This document shows, piece by piece, positions 8,836 through 19,133 of a stretch of DNA of 64,000 bases. Made by a program: the position numbers and the translations under genes. Where the stretch lies: the NCBI GenBank assembly GCA_021154885.1, contig JAJKHS010000159.1:21616-85615 (forward strand), given 5' to 3'. This DNA comes from Thermoanaerobaculum sp. (lineage in GTDB: Bacteria; Acidobacteriota; Thermoanaerobaculia; Multivoradales; UBA5704). The notes beneath the pieces are model-generated. The model was not told the DNA's origin. It worked only from the letters and a program-made list of their open reading frames with translations, and did not search any database. The number at the start of each line of letters is the position of its first letter. Position 1 is the first letter of the stretch.

Positions 8836-11724
8836 ATGAAGACACGATCGCTTCTCCTCCTGCTGGCCCTCGCCATAGTCCTTCCCGCCAGCGTGGAGGG
8901 CGCCGGGCTCGTTTGGCCCAAGCTCTCGGAGCAGCTCCGGGCCGACGCCGTGATGCCCCGCAGCGCGCTCGAGGCGCTGATCGCCGCCAATCAGGACTTC
9001 TCGCTGCTGCGGCCCGAGGAGGTCAAGGACCAACTCCGCATTCCGCTCTGGCTGCGGGTGATCTGGCGCCGCGCGCACCCCGAGATGGTCTATTCCGCGG
9101 CCGACCCGACGGGCGGCTATCCGCTGGTCCTCAAAGAGGTGCACGAGTGGATGCTGTCCCACCAGGACCTTGTGCCCGGCCTGCCGGAGAAGGACGCGGC
9201 GCCCGCCGGGGAGAAGGCTGCCGCGGTCGCCGGCGAGGAGCGGGTCTCGGGCCTCCAGACCGGGCCGCGCAGCGAGTCCGACATCCGCGTCAACTACTGG
9301 GAGCCGATGAAGATCATCGGCGCCTCGAACAACATCTCGGGGAGCAGCCAGGCGCAGTTCTACTCGACCGACGGCGGCGCGACCTGGGGCCAGACGGTCC
9401 TGCCGCTGCAACCGGGCGACGCCTTCCACTCCGACCCGACCGTCGAGTGGACGTCGGACGGCACCGCCTGGTCGACCACGATCGGCATCAACTCCGGCGG
9501 CTCGGTGCTCCAGATGCGGGCCTACAAGTCGGTCGACAACGGCGCCACCTGGACCTTCGACGCCACCTTCTCCGCCGCCCAGACGAGCGCCGACAAGCAG
9601 ATGATCTGGGTCGATCACAGCGCGACGTCGCCGTTCAAGGACAATCTCTACGCCATCTGGCACAACGGCAATCCGGCCTTCATGAGCCGCCGCACCGGGC
9701 CAGCCGGTTCGTGGCAGGCGCCGATCCAGGTGAGCGGTGCGGAGTCGAGCGGGACGGCGATCGGTGCCGACGTGAAGACCAACGCCTTCGGCGACGTGTT
9801 CGGGTTCTGGCCGGCGACGGGAAACCGCAAGGTCTTCGTCGTCAAGTCGACGAGCGGCGGCGCCTCGTATGGCACGCCCGTCCAGGTCGCCACGACGTTC
9901 GGCAGCTTCGAGATCGGCGTGCCATCCTTCAACACCCGCAAGCTGCTCATCTACGTCTCCGGCGGCGCCTACCGCACGGCGAGCAAGGACCTGGTCTACG
10001 CCTCCTGGGCCGACCTGAATTCGGCGTGCGTGGCGCCAGGGACGAGTGTGACGTCCACCTGCAAAACCCGCATCTGGTTCTCGCTCTCCACCAACGGCGG
10101 CGCCACCTGGTCGACGCCGGTGATGATCAACAACCAGGCGTCGCTCAACGATCAGTTCAACCAGGCGCTGGTGGTCGACGAGACGACCGGAGCGCTGGAG
10201 ATCATGTACTACGACACGGTCGGCGATCCCGGGCGGCTGAAAGTCGACGTCTGGCACCAGTCCTCCTTCGACGACGGCGTCACCTGGTCGCCGGCGGTCA
10301 AGGTGACCTCCGCCCAGACGGACGAGACGGTCGCGGGCTCCAACCTGGGCAACCAGTTCGGCGACTACAACAGCCTGTCGGGCATCGCCGGCCAGTTCTT
10401 CCCCTCCTGGACCGACCGGCGGAGCAACGCGCGCGAGGAGATCTGGACGGCGAAGGTGACGGACACTCCCTGCACGCCTCCAGGGGCTCCGGCCATCGGC
10501 ACGGCCACGGTCTCCGCCCCGAACCAGATCCAGGTCACCTGGGGCAATGGCACGCCGGCCGCGACGACCTTCAACGTCTACCGGGCGTCTGGTACCTGCG
10601 CCGCGCCCGGCAGCTTCAGCCGCATCGCCAGCTCCGTCGCCGGCTCCCCGTACACCGACAGCACGGTCTCGGGCGGCTCCACCTACGCCTACCGGGTCAA
10701 GGGCCTCGACGCCAGCGGCAACTGCGAGTCCGGCGCGTCGGGCTGCGTCGAGGCCACGGCGACCGGCGCCTGCCGGCTGCCGCCGGCCTTCGCGGGGCTC
10801 ACGAGCGTCACCAACCCGGCGGCTGCGATCTGCGGTCTCACCCTGGCCTGGACGGCCGCCACGCCGGTCTGCGCCGGACCGGTGACCTACAACGTCTACC
10901 GTTCGACGTCGCCGGGTTTCACGCCGGGCCCTGGGAACCGGCTCGCCAGCGGCGTCGCCGGCACCGGGTACAGCGACGCCTCGGGGACGCTGACGAGCGG
11001 CGCGACCTACTTCTACGTCGTGCGGGCGGTCGACAGCTCGAACGGACAGGAGGAGGGCAACTCGGTCGTGCGCAGCGCCGCGCTCACCGGTACGTTCACG
11101 AGCACGCTGACCGAGACCTTCGAGGCGGCCGGCGGCTTCGACAACCCGGGCTGGTCGCACGCCGCGCTCACGGGGGCCACGGACTGGGCGTTGTCGACGG
11201 CCGTGGCGAAGTCGCCCACGCACTCCTGGTTCTCCGCCAGCGAGGGCGACGTCTCCGAAAGGGTCCTGGTCTCCCCGGCGTTCGTACCGCAGGCGAGTTC
11301 CACCCTCTCGTTCTGGCACACTTTCTCCTTCGAGAGCCCGAGCACGTGCTTCGATGCCGGCACGCTGGAGATCTCGACCGACGGCGGCTCGTCGTGGTCG
11401 GTGGTGCCGGATGCGGCCTTCACGACGGGAGGCTTCAACGGTACCGTGATCACCGGCTTCAGCAACCCGCTGGCCGGGAAGCGGGCGTGGTGCAGCGGCA
11501 CCTTCGGCGCGATGACGCAGGTCACCGTCGACCTCTCTTCCTTCGTCGGCTCCACCGCCACCAGGATCCGCTGGCACGAGGGCGATGACCTCAGCACCAC
11601 TTTGAACGGCTGGTGGATCGACTCCGTAACCCTTGCCAACGTGGGCACCTGCAGGCTGAACGCCATCTTCAGCGATGACTTCGAGAGCGGCACCACGAGT
11701 GCCTGGAGCGGCACGAGCCCTTGA
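8836..11724 (+). CDS. Exported BNR/sialidase-type propeller protein with two fibronectin III domains (copy 1)
   Basis: ATG 8836 begins a signal peptide (MKTRSLLLLLALAIVLP...EGA). The frame open to 8602 overlaps the opposite gene and is rejected. Asp-box motifs of the SxDxGxxW type appear at STDGGATW, SVDNGATW, STNGGATW and SFDDGVTW (about residues 175-480), marking a BNR/sialidase-like propeller. Two fibronectin III domains follow (~546-640 and ~647-745, each with a FNVYR or YNVYR strand), then a jelly-roll-like domain (~752-945). The tail DDFESGTTSAWSGTSP is shared with the next gene. No sialidase FRIP motif or catalytic set is visible, so enzymatic activity is doubtful; adhesion or glycan binding is as likely. 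Confidence 0.85.
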   Translation: MKTRSLLLLLALAIVLPASVEGAGLVWPKLSEQLRADAVMPRSALEALIAANQDFSLLRPEEVKDQLRIPLWLRVIWRRAHPEMVYSAADPTGGYPLVLKEVHEWMLSHQDLVPGLPEKDAAPAGEKAAAVAGEERVSGLQTGPRSESDIRVNYWEPMKIIGASNNISGSSQAQFYSTDGGATWGQTVLPLQPGDAFHSDPTVEWTSDGTAWSTTIGINSGGSVLQMRAYKSVDNGATWTFDATFSAAQTSADKQMIWVDHSATSPFKDNLYAIWHNGNPAFMSRRTGPAGSWQAPIQVSGAESSGTAIGADVKTNAFGDVFGFWPATGNRKVFVVKSTSGGASYGTPVQVATTFGSFEIGVPSFNTRKLLIYVSGGAYRTASKDLVYASWADLNSACVAPGTSVTSTCKTRIWFSLSTNGGATWSTPVMINNQASLNDQFNQALVVDETTGALEIMYYDTVGDPGRLKVDVWHQSSFDDGVTWSPAVKVTSAQTDETVAGSNLGNQFGDYNSLSGIAGQFFPSWTDRRSNAREEIWTAKVTDTPCTPPGAPAIGTATVSAPNQIQVTWGNGTPAATTFNVYRASGTCAAPGSFSRIASSVAGSPYTDSTVSGGSTYAYRVKGLDASGNCESGASGCVEATATGACRLPPAFAGLTSVTNPAAAICGLTLAWTAATPVCAGPVTYNVYRSTSPGFTPGPGNRLASGVAGTGYSDASGTLTSGATYFYVVRAVDSSNGQEEGNSVVRSAALTGTFTSTLTETFEAAGGFDNPGWSHAALTGATDWALSTAVAKSPTHSWFSASEGDVSERVLVSPAFVPQASSTLSFWHTFSFESPSTCFDAGTLEISTDGGSSWSVVPDAAFTTGGFNGTVITGFSNPLAGKRAWCSGTFGAMTQVTVDLSSFVGSTATRIRWHEGDDLSTTLNGWWIDSVTLANVGTCRLNAIFSDDFESGTTSAWSGTSP

Positions 11725-11734
11725 GGAGCCGAGC

Positions 11735-14641
11735 ATGACGAAACGGTCGCTTCTCCTCCTGCTGGCTCTCGCCCTCGTCCCTGCCGCCGGCGCGGAGGGT
11801 GCCGGGCTCGCCTGGCCCACGCTCGGCGACCAGCTCCGGACTGACGCCGTGGTGCCCCACAGCGCGCTGGAGGCGTTGATCGCCGCCAATCAGGACTTCT
11901 CGCTGCTGCGGCCCGACGAGGCCAGAGACCAGCTCCGCATCCCGCTCTGGCTGCGGGTGATCTGGCGCCGCTCGCATCCCGGAATGGTCTATTCCGCGGC
12001 CGACCCGACAGGCGGCTATCCGCTGGTCCTCAACGAGGTGTACGAGTGGATGCTGTCCCACCAGGACCTCGTGCCCGGCCCGCCGGAGAAGGACGCGCCG
12101 CCCACGCGGGAGAAGGCGGCGACGGTCGCCGGCGAGGAGCGGACCTCGGGCCTCCAGGCCGGGCCGCGCAGCGAGTCCGACATCCGCGTCAACTACTGGG
12201 ATCCGATGAAGATCATCGGCGCCTCGAACAACATCTCGGGCAGCGGTACGCAGGCGCAGTTCTACTCGACCGACGGCGGCGCGACCTGGGGCCAGACGAA
12301 CCTGTCTCTGCAGCCGGGCGACGCCTTCCAGTCGGACCCGACCGTCGACTGGACGTCGGACGGCACCGCGTGGGCGACCACGATCGGCGTCAACGCCGGC
12401 CGCACGGTGCTCCAGATGCGGGCCTACAAGTCGATCGACAACGGCGCCACCTGGACCTTCGACGCCACGTTCTCCGCCGCCCAGACGAGCGCCGACAAGC
12501 AGATGATGTGGGTCGACCACAGCGCGACGTCGCCGTTCAAGGACAACCTCTACGTCATCTGGCACAACGGCCAGCCGGCGTTCATGGCCCGGCGCACCGG
12601 GCCGGCCGGTTCGTGGCAGACGCCGATTCAGGTGAGCGGCGTGGAGACGAGCGGGACGGCGATCGGCGACGACGTCAAGACCAACGCCTTTGGCGACGTC
12701 TTCGGGTTCTGGCCGGCGACGGGGAACCGCAGGATCTTCGTCGTCAAGTCGACCAACGGCGGCGCCTCCTACGGCGTGCCGGTCCAGATCGCTACGACGT
12801 TCGGCAGCTTCAACCTCGCCCTGCCGGCCATGAACAACCGCTTGGCGCTCATCTACGTCTCCGGCGGCGCCTACCGTACGGCGAGCAAGGACCTGGTCTA
12901 CTCCGCCTGGACCGACCTGAGCGGTGCGCCGGGGTGCACCTCGGGGTCCAGCGCGCCGGGGTCCAACACGGCGTCCACCTGCAAGAGCCGCGTCTGGTTC
13001 TCGCGCTCCACCAACGGCGGCGCCATCTGGTCGGCGCCGGTGATGATCAACAATCAGGCCTCGCTCAACGATCAGTTCAACCAGTGGCTGGTGGTCGACG
13101 AGACGACCGGGGCCCTGGAGATCGTGTATTACGACACGGTCGGCGACCCCGGCCGCCTGAAGGTCGACGTCTGGCACCAGTCCTCCTTCGACGACGGCGT
13201 CACCTGGCTGCCGGCGGTCAAGGTGACCTCCGCCCAGACGGACGAGACGGTCGCGGGCGCCAATCTCGGCAACCAGTTCGGCGACTACAACAGCCTGTCG
13301 GGCATCGCCGGTCAATTCTTCCCCTCCTGGACTGACCGGCGGAGCAACGCGCGCGAGGAGATCTGGACGGCGAAGGTGACGGATACCCCCTGCACGCCGC
13401 CGGGAGCGCCGGCCATCGGCGCCGCTGCGGCCAGCGGCCCGAACCAGGTCCAGGTCACCTGGGGCAACGGCGTGCCCGCCGCGACGACCTTCAACATCTA
13501 CCGCGCGGCCGGCACCTGCGCCGCTCCCGGCGGCTTCACCCGCATCGCCAGCTCCGTCGCCGGTTCCCCCTACACGGACAACACGGTTTCAGGCAGCGTT
13601 ACCTATGCCTACCAGGTCAAGGGGCTCGACGCCACGGGCAACTGCGAGTCGGCCGCGTCGGGCTGCGCCGAGGCCACGGCGACCGGTACCTGCACGCTGC
13701 CGCCGGTCTTCGCGGGGCTCACGAGCGTCGCCAACCCGGCGACGGCGACCTGCGGGCTCGCCCTCTCCTGGACGGCCGCCACGCCGGTCTGCGCCGGACC
13801 GGTGACCTACAACGTCTACCGTTCGACGTCGTCGGGCTTCACGCCGGGCCCCGGAAACCGGCTCGCCAGCGGGGTCACCGGCAGCGGGTACAGCGATACC
13901 TCGGGGACGCTGGCGAGCGGCGCGACCTTCTTCTATGTCGTGCGGGCGGTCGACAGCTCGAACGGGCTCGAAGAGGGCAACTCCGTGGAGCGCAGCGCCG
14001 CGCCCACCGGCCCGATCCCGGGTACGGTGACCGAGACCTTCGAGGGGGTGGGCGGCTTCGACAACCCGGGCTGGACGCACGCCCTGCTCGCGGGGGTCAA
14101 CGACTGGACGTCATCGACGGCGCAGTCGAAGTCGCCCACACACTCCTGGTTCTCCGCCAGCGCGAGCACGACCTCCGAAAGGGTCCTGGTCTCCCCGACC
14201 TTCGTGCCGCAGGCGGGGTCCACCCTTTCGTTCTGGCACACCTTCTCGTTCGAGGACTCGATCACGTGCTTTGACGGCGGCACGCTCGAGGTTTCGACCA
14301 ACGGCGGCGGCTCGTGGTCGGTGGTGCCGGACGCGGCCTTCACGGCGGGAGGCTTCAACGGCACCGTGGCCGCCGGCTCGAACCCGCTCGCCGGGAAGCG
14401 GGCGTGGTGCAACGGCACCATCGGGGCGATGAAGCAGGTCACCGTCAACCTCTCGTCCTTCGCCGGCTCGACCACCACCCGGCTGCGCTGGCACGCCGGC
14501 GATGACGCCGCTTCCACGAGGACCGGGTGGTATGTCGACTCCGTGACCCTGTCCAACGTGGGGACCTGCTCGAGCAATCTTCTCTTCGGCGACGGCTTCG
14601 AGAGCGGCACCACGAGCGCCTGGAGCGGCACGACGCCCTGA
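11735..14641 (+). CDS. Exported BNR/sialidase-type propeller protein with two fibronectin III domains (copy 2)
   Basis: This is a tandem paralogue of the preceding gene, very similar along its whole length in protein and in DNA. ATG 11735 lies 10 bp after the stop of copy 1, with GAGGAG at 11723-11728. The same parts are present: signal peptide, conserved N-terminal region (LRIPLWLRVIWRR), Asp-box propeller, two fibronectin III domains, C-terminal jelly-roll-like domain and tail DGFESGTTSAWSGTTP. Differences concentrate in the propeller loop near 12930-12975 (an extra Gly/Ser-rich insert) and in the C-terminal domain. The pair probably arose by tandem duplication and is co-transcribed. Confidence 0.85.
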   Translation: MTKRSLLLLLALALVPAAGAEGAGLAWPTLGDQLRTDAVVPHSALEALIAANQDFSLLRPDEARDQLRIPLWLRVIWRRSHPGMVYSAADPTGGYPLVLNEVYEWMLSHQDLVPGPPEKDAPPTREKAATVAGEERTSGLQAGPRSESDIRVNYWDPMKIIGASNNISGSGTQAQFYSTDGGATWGQTNLSLQPGDAFQSDPTVDWTSDGTAWATTIGVNAGRTVLQMRAYKSIDNGATWTFDATFSAAQTSADKQMMWVDHSATSPFKDNLYVIWHNGQPAFMARRTGPAGSWQTPIQVSGVETSGTAIGDDVKTNAFGDVFGFWPATGNRRIFVVKSTNGGASYGVPVQIATTFGSFNLALPAMNNRLALIYVSGGAYRTASKDLVYSAWTDLSGAPGCTSGSSAPGSNTASTCKSRVWFSRSTNGGAIWSAPVMINNQASLNDQFNQWLVVDETTGALEIVYYDTVGDPGRLKVDVWHQSSFDDGVTWLPAVKVTSAQTDETVAGANLGNQFGDYNSLSGIAGQFFPSWTDRRSNAREEIWTAKVTDTPCTPPGAPAIGAAAASGPNQVQVTWGNGVPAATTFNIYRAAGTCAAPGGFTRIASSVAGSPYTDNTVSGSVTYAYQVKGLDATGNCESAASGCAEATATGTCTLPPVFAGLTSVANPATATCGLALSWTAATPVCAGPVTYNVYRSTSSGFTPGPGNRLASGVTGSGYSDTSGTLASGATFFYVVRAVDSSNGLEEGNSVERSAAPTGPIPGTVTETFEGVGGFDNPGWTHALLAGVNDWTSSTAQSKSPTHSWFSASASTTSERVLVSPTFVPQAGSTLSFWHTFSFEDSITCFDGGTLEVSTNGGGSWSVVPDAAFTAGGFNGTVAAGSNPLAGKRAWCNGTIGAMKQVTVNLSSFAGSTTTRLRWHAGDDAASTRTGWYVDSVTLSNVGTCSSNLLFGDGFESGTTSAWSGTTP

Positions 14642-14654
14642 GAACGGGCCTCGC

Positions 14655-15653
14655 TCAGCGCTCGCTGTCCAGCATCCGCATCTGGTGCTCGTCGTAGCGC
14701 GTGCCGGCGACGACGGAGGCTGGGACCGCCTCCTCGATGCGGGCCATCTCCGCGGGCGACAGCTCGACCCGGAGAGCGCCCAGCGACTCCGCGAGCTGTG
14801 CTCGCGTACGGGCACCCACTACAGGCACGATGCGCCGGTCTTTGGCGAGCACCCACGCGATGGCGAGCTGCGAGGGAGAGACCCCCTTTTCCGCCGCGAG
14901 CGTCTGCAGGGCTTCGACCAGGCGCTGGTTGCGCTCGCGGTTCTCGCCGGTGAAGCGCGGCAGGCGGGCACGGAAGTCCCCCTGCGCCGCCGGCCGCGAG
15001 CCGCTGAGCAGCCCGCGCGACAGCACGCCGTAGGCGGTGACGTCGATGCCGAGCTCCGCGAGCAGCGGGAAGATCCGCTCCTCGGGGCCGCGGCTGATCA
15101 GGGAGTACTCGATCTGCAGGTCGCAGACGGGGTGCACGGCGTGCGCCTGGCGGAGGGTCTCCGGCCCCACCTCCGACAGCCCGATGGCGCGGACATAGCC
15201 GGCCTCCACCAGCTCGGCGATGGCGCCGGCCGTCTCCTCGATGGGCACGGCGGGGTCGAGGCGGGCCGGGCGGTAGATGTCGACGTGGTCGACGCCGAGG
15301 CGGGTGAGGCTGTGGGCTAGGGAGTTCTTGACCGCCGCGGGGCGCGCGTCGAAGCCGAGCCAGCTCCCGTCCGGACCGCGGAGGGCGCCGAACTTCACCG
15401 ACAGCAGGGCCTTACCCGGGCGGTCGCGGAGCGCCCGGCCGATGAGCATCTCGTTGTGCCCCATGCCGTAGAAGTCGCCGGTGTCGAGCAGCGTGACGCC
15501 TTGGTCCAGCGCCGCATGAATGGTGGCGATGTTCTCGCTCTCGTCGGCCGGGCCATACATCCCGGACATGCCCATGCACCCGAGAGCGAGCGGAAAGACG
15601 GTGGGACCGGTGGAACCCAGTTGGCGGGGCTGGCTGAGGTCTGGTGTCGTCAT
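14655..15653 (-). CDS. Aldo/keto reductase
   Basis: The 332-aa product starts at ATG 15653 (MTTPDLSQPRQLGSTG). It has the AKR barrel signature: LALGCMGMSGMYG, the catalytic Asp/Tyr segment DTGDFYGMGHNEMLIGRAL, Lys in SVKFG, and the C-terminal cofactor region IVPVVGARTRAQLAESLGA, which recognises NADP(H). The usual catalytic His region reads DIYRPARLDP, as in one AKR subgroup, so His is replaced by a non-His residue. The substrate is unknown. It is a monocistronic gene convergent with the BNR pair (13-bp gap). Confidence 0.85.
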   Translation of the reverse strand: MTTPDLSQPRQLGSTGPTVFPLALGCMGMSGMYGPADESENIATIHAALDQGVTLLDTGDFYGMGHNEMLIGRALRDRPGKALLSVKFGALRGPDGSWLGFDARPAAVKNSLAHSLTRLGVDHVDIYRPARLDPAVPIEETAGAIAELVEAGYVRAIGLSEVGPETLRQAHAVHPVCDLQIEYSLISRGPEERIFPLLAELGIDVTAYGVLSRGLLSGSRPAAQGDFRARLPRFTGENRERNQRLVEALQTLAAEKGVSPSQLAIAWVLAKDRRIVPVVGARTRAQLAESLGALRVELSPAEMARIEEAVPASVVAGTRYDEHQMRMLDSER

Positions 15654-15712
15654 GCTCGCAAGGTAGAGCAGGCGGGTGCCCTTGGCAAGAGGGCACCCGC
15701 AGGCGGTCCGCC

Positions 15713-15913
15713 TCAGTTGCCGCAGGACGGCGGCGGGGCGCAGTCGAGGTCGATGCAAATTCTGCCGCAGCACTGGCGGGAACAGCACGTGTAGCCGCAC
15801 GCATCCGTCGAGCAGTAGGTGACGCAAGTATCGGCCACGACCGGGGGCGGGGAGTACAGACCGGCCACGGCGGCGACCAGGGCCAACGTCACGATCAGCA
15901 TGAGCTTGCGCAT
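15713..15913 (-). CDS. Exported ten-cysteine mini-protein (family member 1)
   Basis: The 66-aa product begins with a signal peptide (MRKLMLIVTLALVAAVAGLYS...) behind GGAGG. The mature ~40 residues have ten cysteines in the pattern C-x3-C, ACG, CC, CC, C, DC, C with a DCAPPPSCG tail. The same Cys order recurs in the two genes at 49.5-50 kb. The spacing suggests a compact knot of five disulfides. It is an extracytoplasmic peptide of unknown role; alternatives are a metal-binding peptide or an inhibitor. Confidence 0.75.
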   Translation of the reverse strand: MRKLMLIVTLALVAAVAGLYSPPPVVADTCVTYCSTDACGYTCCSRQCCGRICIDLDCAPPPSCGN

Positions 15914-16039
15914 TTCCAGACCTCCGTTTGAAGAGTTGTCAGGAGCCAGACCCTACCTTATATAGGAACGTCGGAGAACGGGGAATCCCTCACCGAGGCT
16001 CCAACCGGGTCGAGGCGGCGGTCCGTATAGACTCCTCCC

Positions 16040-17236
16040 GTGCCCGCGCCCCGTCTCCGACTCTCGCGCCGCTTGCCCTGGGAGCACCCGCAGAACCGCC
16101 TGACGCAGGCGGTGGCGAAGCGGGCGGCGAGCGGCTTGCCGGTGATCGACCTCACGGAGACGAACCCGACGCGGGTCGGGCTGCCGTATCCGGAGGAAGA
16201 GCTGGCGGAGCTTCTCCGCCGTGGCGCGGCTCCGGAGTACCCGCCGCACCCGTTGGGAATCCGCGCGGCGCGGGAGGCGCTGGCCGCCGCTCTCTCCACG
16301 CCGGGCGACGCGGTGTCGCCGGACGACCTCGTCCTCACGGCCTCGACGAGCGAATCCTATTCCTACCTGTTCAAGCTCTTCGCCGATCCCCAGGACGAGG
16401 TGCTGACGGCTGCTCCCTCGTATCCTCTCCTCGACAGCCTGGCGGCCCTGGACTCTCTCGTCCTCGGCCACGTTCACCTGGCGCCCGGGCGGGGCTTCGC
16501 CCTCGATCCGGAGGCGGTGGAGCTCGCGCTTTCCCCGCGCACGCGGCTCCTCGCCTTGATTCATCCGGGGAACCCGACCGGCCGCTTTCTCTCAGCCCAG
16601 GAGCGGGATGCCGTCGATGCCCTGTGCGCATCCCGCAGTCTGCCGCTGATCTCGGACGAGGTCTTCGCCGATTATTCGTTCCTCGCCGATCCTCACCGCG
16701 CCGGCCCGGCGGCGGCGTCCGGGGAGGCCCTGTCGTTCTCGCTCGGCGGGCTGTCGAAGAGTGCCGGCCTGCCCTCCTGGAAGCTGGGCTGGATCCGGGT
16801 CGGCGGTCCCCCCAGCCTGCGGCGTCAGGCCCTCGCCGCCCTGGAGCTGGTGGCCGACAGCTATCTCTCGGTGGCCATTCCGGTCCAGCGGGCTCTCGCG
16901 GGCGTGCTGGCCCTCGCGCCGCGCATCCGGGCCGCGATCCTCGGCCGGGTGCGGGAAAACCTTGAGGTGCTCCGCGCGACGCTGGCGGGTCATCCGGCGG
17001 CCGAGCTCCTGGAGCCCGAGGGCGGATGGTCGGCCGTGCTCCGCGTCTGCAAGCCGATCTCCGATGAAGAGCTGGTCCTGGAACTCCTCGACCGCGCCGG
17101 AGTCCTCGTCCATCCCGGTTATTTCTTCGACTTCGCGACCGAGGACTTTCTCGTCGTCTCCCTGCTCCCGGAGCCCACCCGTTTCGCCGAGGGTGTCCGC
17201 CGCCTCGCCGGGTATCTTGAACAGGGGCCTCGATGA
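16040..17236 (+). CDS. PLP-dependent aminotransferase, class I/II
   Basis: The 398-aa product starts at GTG 16040 (MPAPRLRLSRR); no ATG fits better. Fold-type I features include LTASTSESYSYLFK (cofactor phosphate region), LLALIHPGNPTG with the conserved Asn, LISDEVFADY with Asp/Tyr, and the Schiff-base Lys in LGGLSKSAGLP near residue 242. A conserved C-terminal Arg is likely in the LPEPTRF region. Homologues act on aspartate, alanine or histidinol phosphate; the specificity cannot be read. The ligase gene starts 1 bp after its stop, so the two are co-transcribed and probably translationally coupled. Confidence 0.85.
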   Translation: MPAPRLRLSRRLPWEHPQNRLTQAVAKRAASGLPVIDLTETNPTRVGLPYPEEELAELLRRGAAPEYPPHPLGIRAAREALAAALSTPGDAVSPDDLVLTASTSESYSYLFKLFADPQDEVLTAAPSYPLLDSLAALDSLVLGHVHLAPGRGFALDPEAVELALSPRTRLLALIHPGNPTGRFLSAQERDAVDALCASRSLPLISDEVFADYSFLADPHRAGPAAASGEALSFSLGGLSKSAGLPSWKLGWIRVGGPPSLRRQALAALELVADSYLSVAIPVQRALAGVLALAPRIRAAILGRVRENLEVLRATLAGHPAAELLEPEGGWSAVLRVCKPISDEELVLELLDRAGVLVHPGYFFDFATEDFLVVSLLPEPTRFAEGVRRLAGYLEQGPR

Positions 17237-17237
17237 C

Positions 17238-19133
17238 ATGAACAAGATTCCTTTCAAATCGCTCCGGCTCGCTCCCGTGGCCATCGAGACACGGTCGCTT
17301 CCGGATGGCGGCCTGGTGTTGCGCTCGCGGCATGAGCTGCAGCCGTATCCGCGGTGCCTCGGCGAGCTTCTGCATTCCTGGGCCCAGGCCGCGCCGGACC
17401 GCACGTTCCTCGCCGAGCGCGATGTGAGCGGCGACTGGCGCCGCGTCAGCTACGGCAACGCCCTGGAGGCGGTCGAGCGGATCGCCAGCGCGCTGATGGA
17501 GCGCGGCCTCGATCGGGACCGGCCGGTGGCGCTCCTCTCCGACAACGGCATCGATCACGGCCTGTTGCAACTCGCCGCGATGCAGGTGGGAATCCCCGCC
17601 GTGCCGATCTCGCCCGCCTACTCGCTGCTGGCGGAGGACCATGCTCAGCTCCGCTACATCCTGGGGCTGATCCGTCCCGGCCTTGTCTACGCCGCCGACG
17701 GGGGCCGGTTCGCGAAAGCCTTGGCGACCGTCGCCGCGACCGGCCCTGTCGAGCTCGTGGTCAGCTCGAACCCACCGAGCGATGTCAAAGCGATGGGCGC
17801 GACACTCTTCGGCGCGCTTCCGGCCACGGCGCTCCACCCTGCCCTGGAGGACCGCTTTGCCGCGGTGGGCCCGGACACGGTCGCCAAGATCCTCTTCACC
17901 TCGGGGTCGACGGGCAAGCCCAAGGGAGTTATCAACACGCAGCGCATGCTCTGTTCGAACCAGCAGGCGCTGGCGCAGGCGTGGCCCTTTCTGGAAGACC
18001 GGCCGCCCGTGATCGTGGACTGGCTGCCCTGGAGCCACACCTTCGGCGGCAATCACAACTTCAACCTGACGCTGCGCAACGGCGGCACGCTTTACATCGA
18101 CGGCGGCAAACCGGCGCCGGGATTGATCGAGACGACGGTCCGCAATCTGCGGGAGGTGCCATCGACCCTCCACTTCAACGTGCCGCGCGGCTATGAGATG
18201 CTGATCCCGTTTCTCGAACGGGACCCCGACCTGCGGGAAACCTTTTTCCGCGACCTGGACGCGGTCTTCTATGCCGCCGCGGCGCTGCCGCAGCACCTGT
18301 GGGAGAAGCTGGAAAAGCTTTCGATCGCGGCGACGGGCCAGCGCGTCGTCATGCTCTCGGCCTGGGGCTCCACCGAGACGGCGCCGAGCGCCACCCAGAT
18401 CCATTTCCTGATCGAGCGCGCGGGCGTCATCGGTCTGCCCGGAGCGGGCACGGAGATCAAGCTGGCGCCGGTGAACGGCAAGCTGGAGCTGCGGGTCAAG
18501 GGTCCCAACGTCACTCCCGGTTATTGGCAACGGCCCGAGCTGACGGGCGAGGTGTTCGACGAGGACGGATTCCTCAGGACGGGAGACGCGGGCAAGCTCG
18601 CCAATCCGAACGACCCTGCGCAGGGCATCCTCTTCGACGGCCGGCTCGCCGAGAACTTCAAGCTGACGTCGGGCACCTGGGTCCACGTGGGCGAGCTGCG
18701 GCTGGAGGTGATCACGGCCTGCGCGCCCGTGGTTCAGGACGTGGTGGTGACGGGCCATGACCGGGAGGAGGTCGGGCTGCTCGTCTTTCCCAACCCGGCC
18801 GGCTGCCGCTCGCTTTGCGGCGACGTGGCCGAAGACAGGCCGCTCGCCGAGTTGATCCGCCGGCCCGAGGTGCGCGACCGGCTGACGGCCGGCCTCGTCG
18901 CCCACAACGCTACGAACCGCGCGAGCAGCCGGCGCATCGCCCGCGCCCTCCTGCTCGCCGAGCCGCCTTCGATCCAGGCCGGCGAAGTCACCGACAAAGG
19001 ATACGTCAATCAGCGCGCCGTGCTCGATCGCCGCGCCGTGCTCGTCGATCAGCTTTATGATGGCGCGGATGGCGTGGATGGCGCGCCGGCTCCCGAGCTG
19101 ATCCTGCTGGCGGAGCCGCACGAGGAAAGATGA
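17238..19133 (+). CDS. Feruloyl-CoA synthase-like acyl-CoA ligase
   Basis: The 631-aa product from ATG 17238 belongs to the ANL adenylating enzymes. The AMP-binding loop [10 protein letters not shown] is at about residue 223, the A5 motif WGSTETAPS at ~378, and the A7/A8 region reads [10 protein letters not shown] then [16 protein letters not shown]. This last segment, with FKLTSGTWV before the hinge, is typical of feruloyl-CoA synthases (Fcs), which activate ferulate and other hydroxycinnamates with CoA and ATP. The length also fits. No enoyl-CoA hydratase/lyase is nearby, so a vanillin pathway is not supported here. Start is coupled to the aminotransferase stop. Confidence 0.8.
   Translation: MNKIPFKSLRLAPVAIETRSLPDGGLVLRSRHELQPYPRCLGELLHSWAQAAPDRTFLAERDVSGDWRRVSYGNALEAVERIASALMERGLDRDRPVALLSDNGIDHGLLQLAAMQVGIPAVPISPAYSLLAEDHAQLRYILGLIRPGLVYAADGGRFAKALATVAATGPVELVVSSNPPSDVKAMGATLFGALPATALHPALEDRFAAVGPDTVAKILFTSGSTGKPKGVINTQRMLCSNQQALAQAWPFLEDRPPVIVDWLPWSHTFGGNHNFNLTLRNGGTLYIDGGKPAPGLIETTVRNLREVPSTLHFNVPRGYEMLIPFLERDPDLRETFFRDLDAVFYAAAALPQHLWEKLEKLSIAATGQRVVMLSAWGSTETAPSATQIHFLIERAGVIGLPGAGTEIKLAPVNGKLELRVKGPNVTPGYWQRPELTGEVFDEDGFLRTGDAGKLANPNDPAQGILFDGRLAENFKLTSGTWVHVGELRLEVITACAPVVQDVVVTGHDREEVGLLVFPNPAGCRSLCGDVAEDRPLAELIRRPEVRDRLTAGLVAHNATNRASSRRIARALLLAEPPSIQAGEVTDKGYVNQRAVLDRRAVLVDQLYDGADGVDGAPAPELILLAEPHEER

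Noticed and set aside
7360..11889. A 1,509-codon open frame on the minus strand opposite the phospholipase and exported propeller genes
   Set aside because: It lies antisense to or out of frame with genes that have signal peptides and known domains, and its composition (Arg/Gly/Pro/Ala-rich) is a GC-rich shadow.
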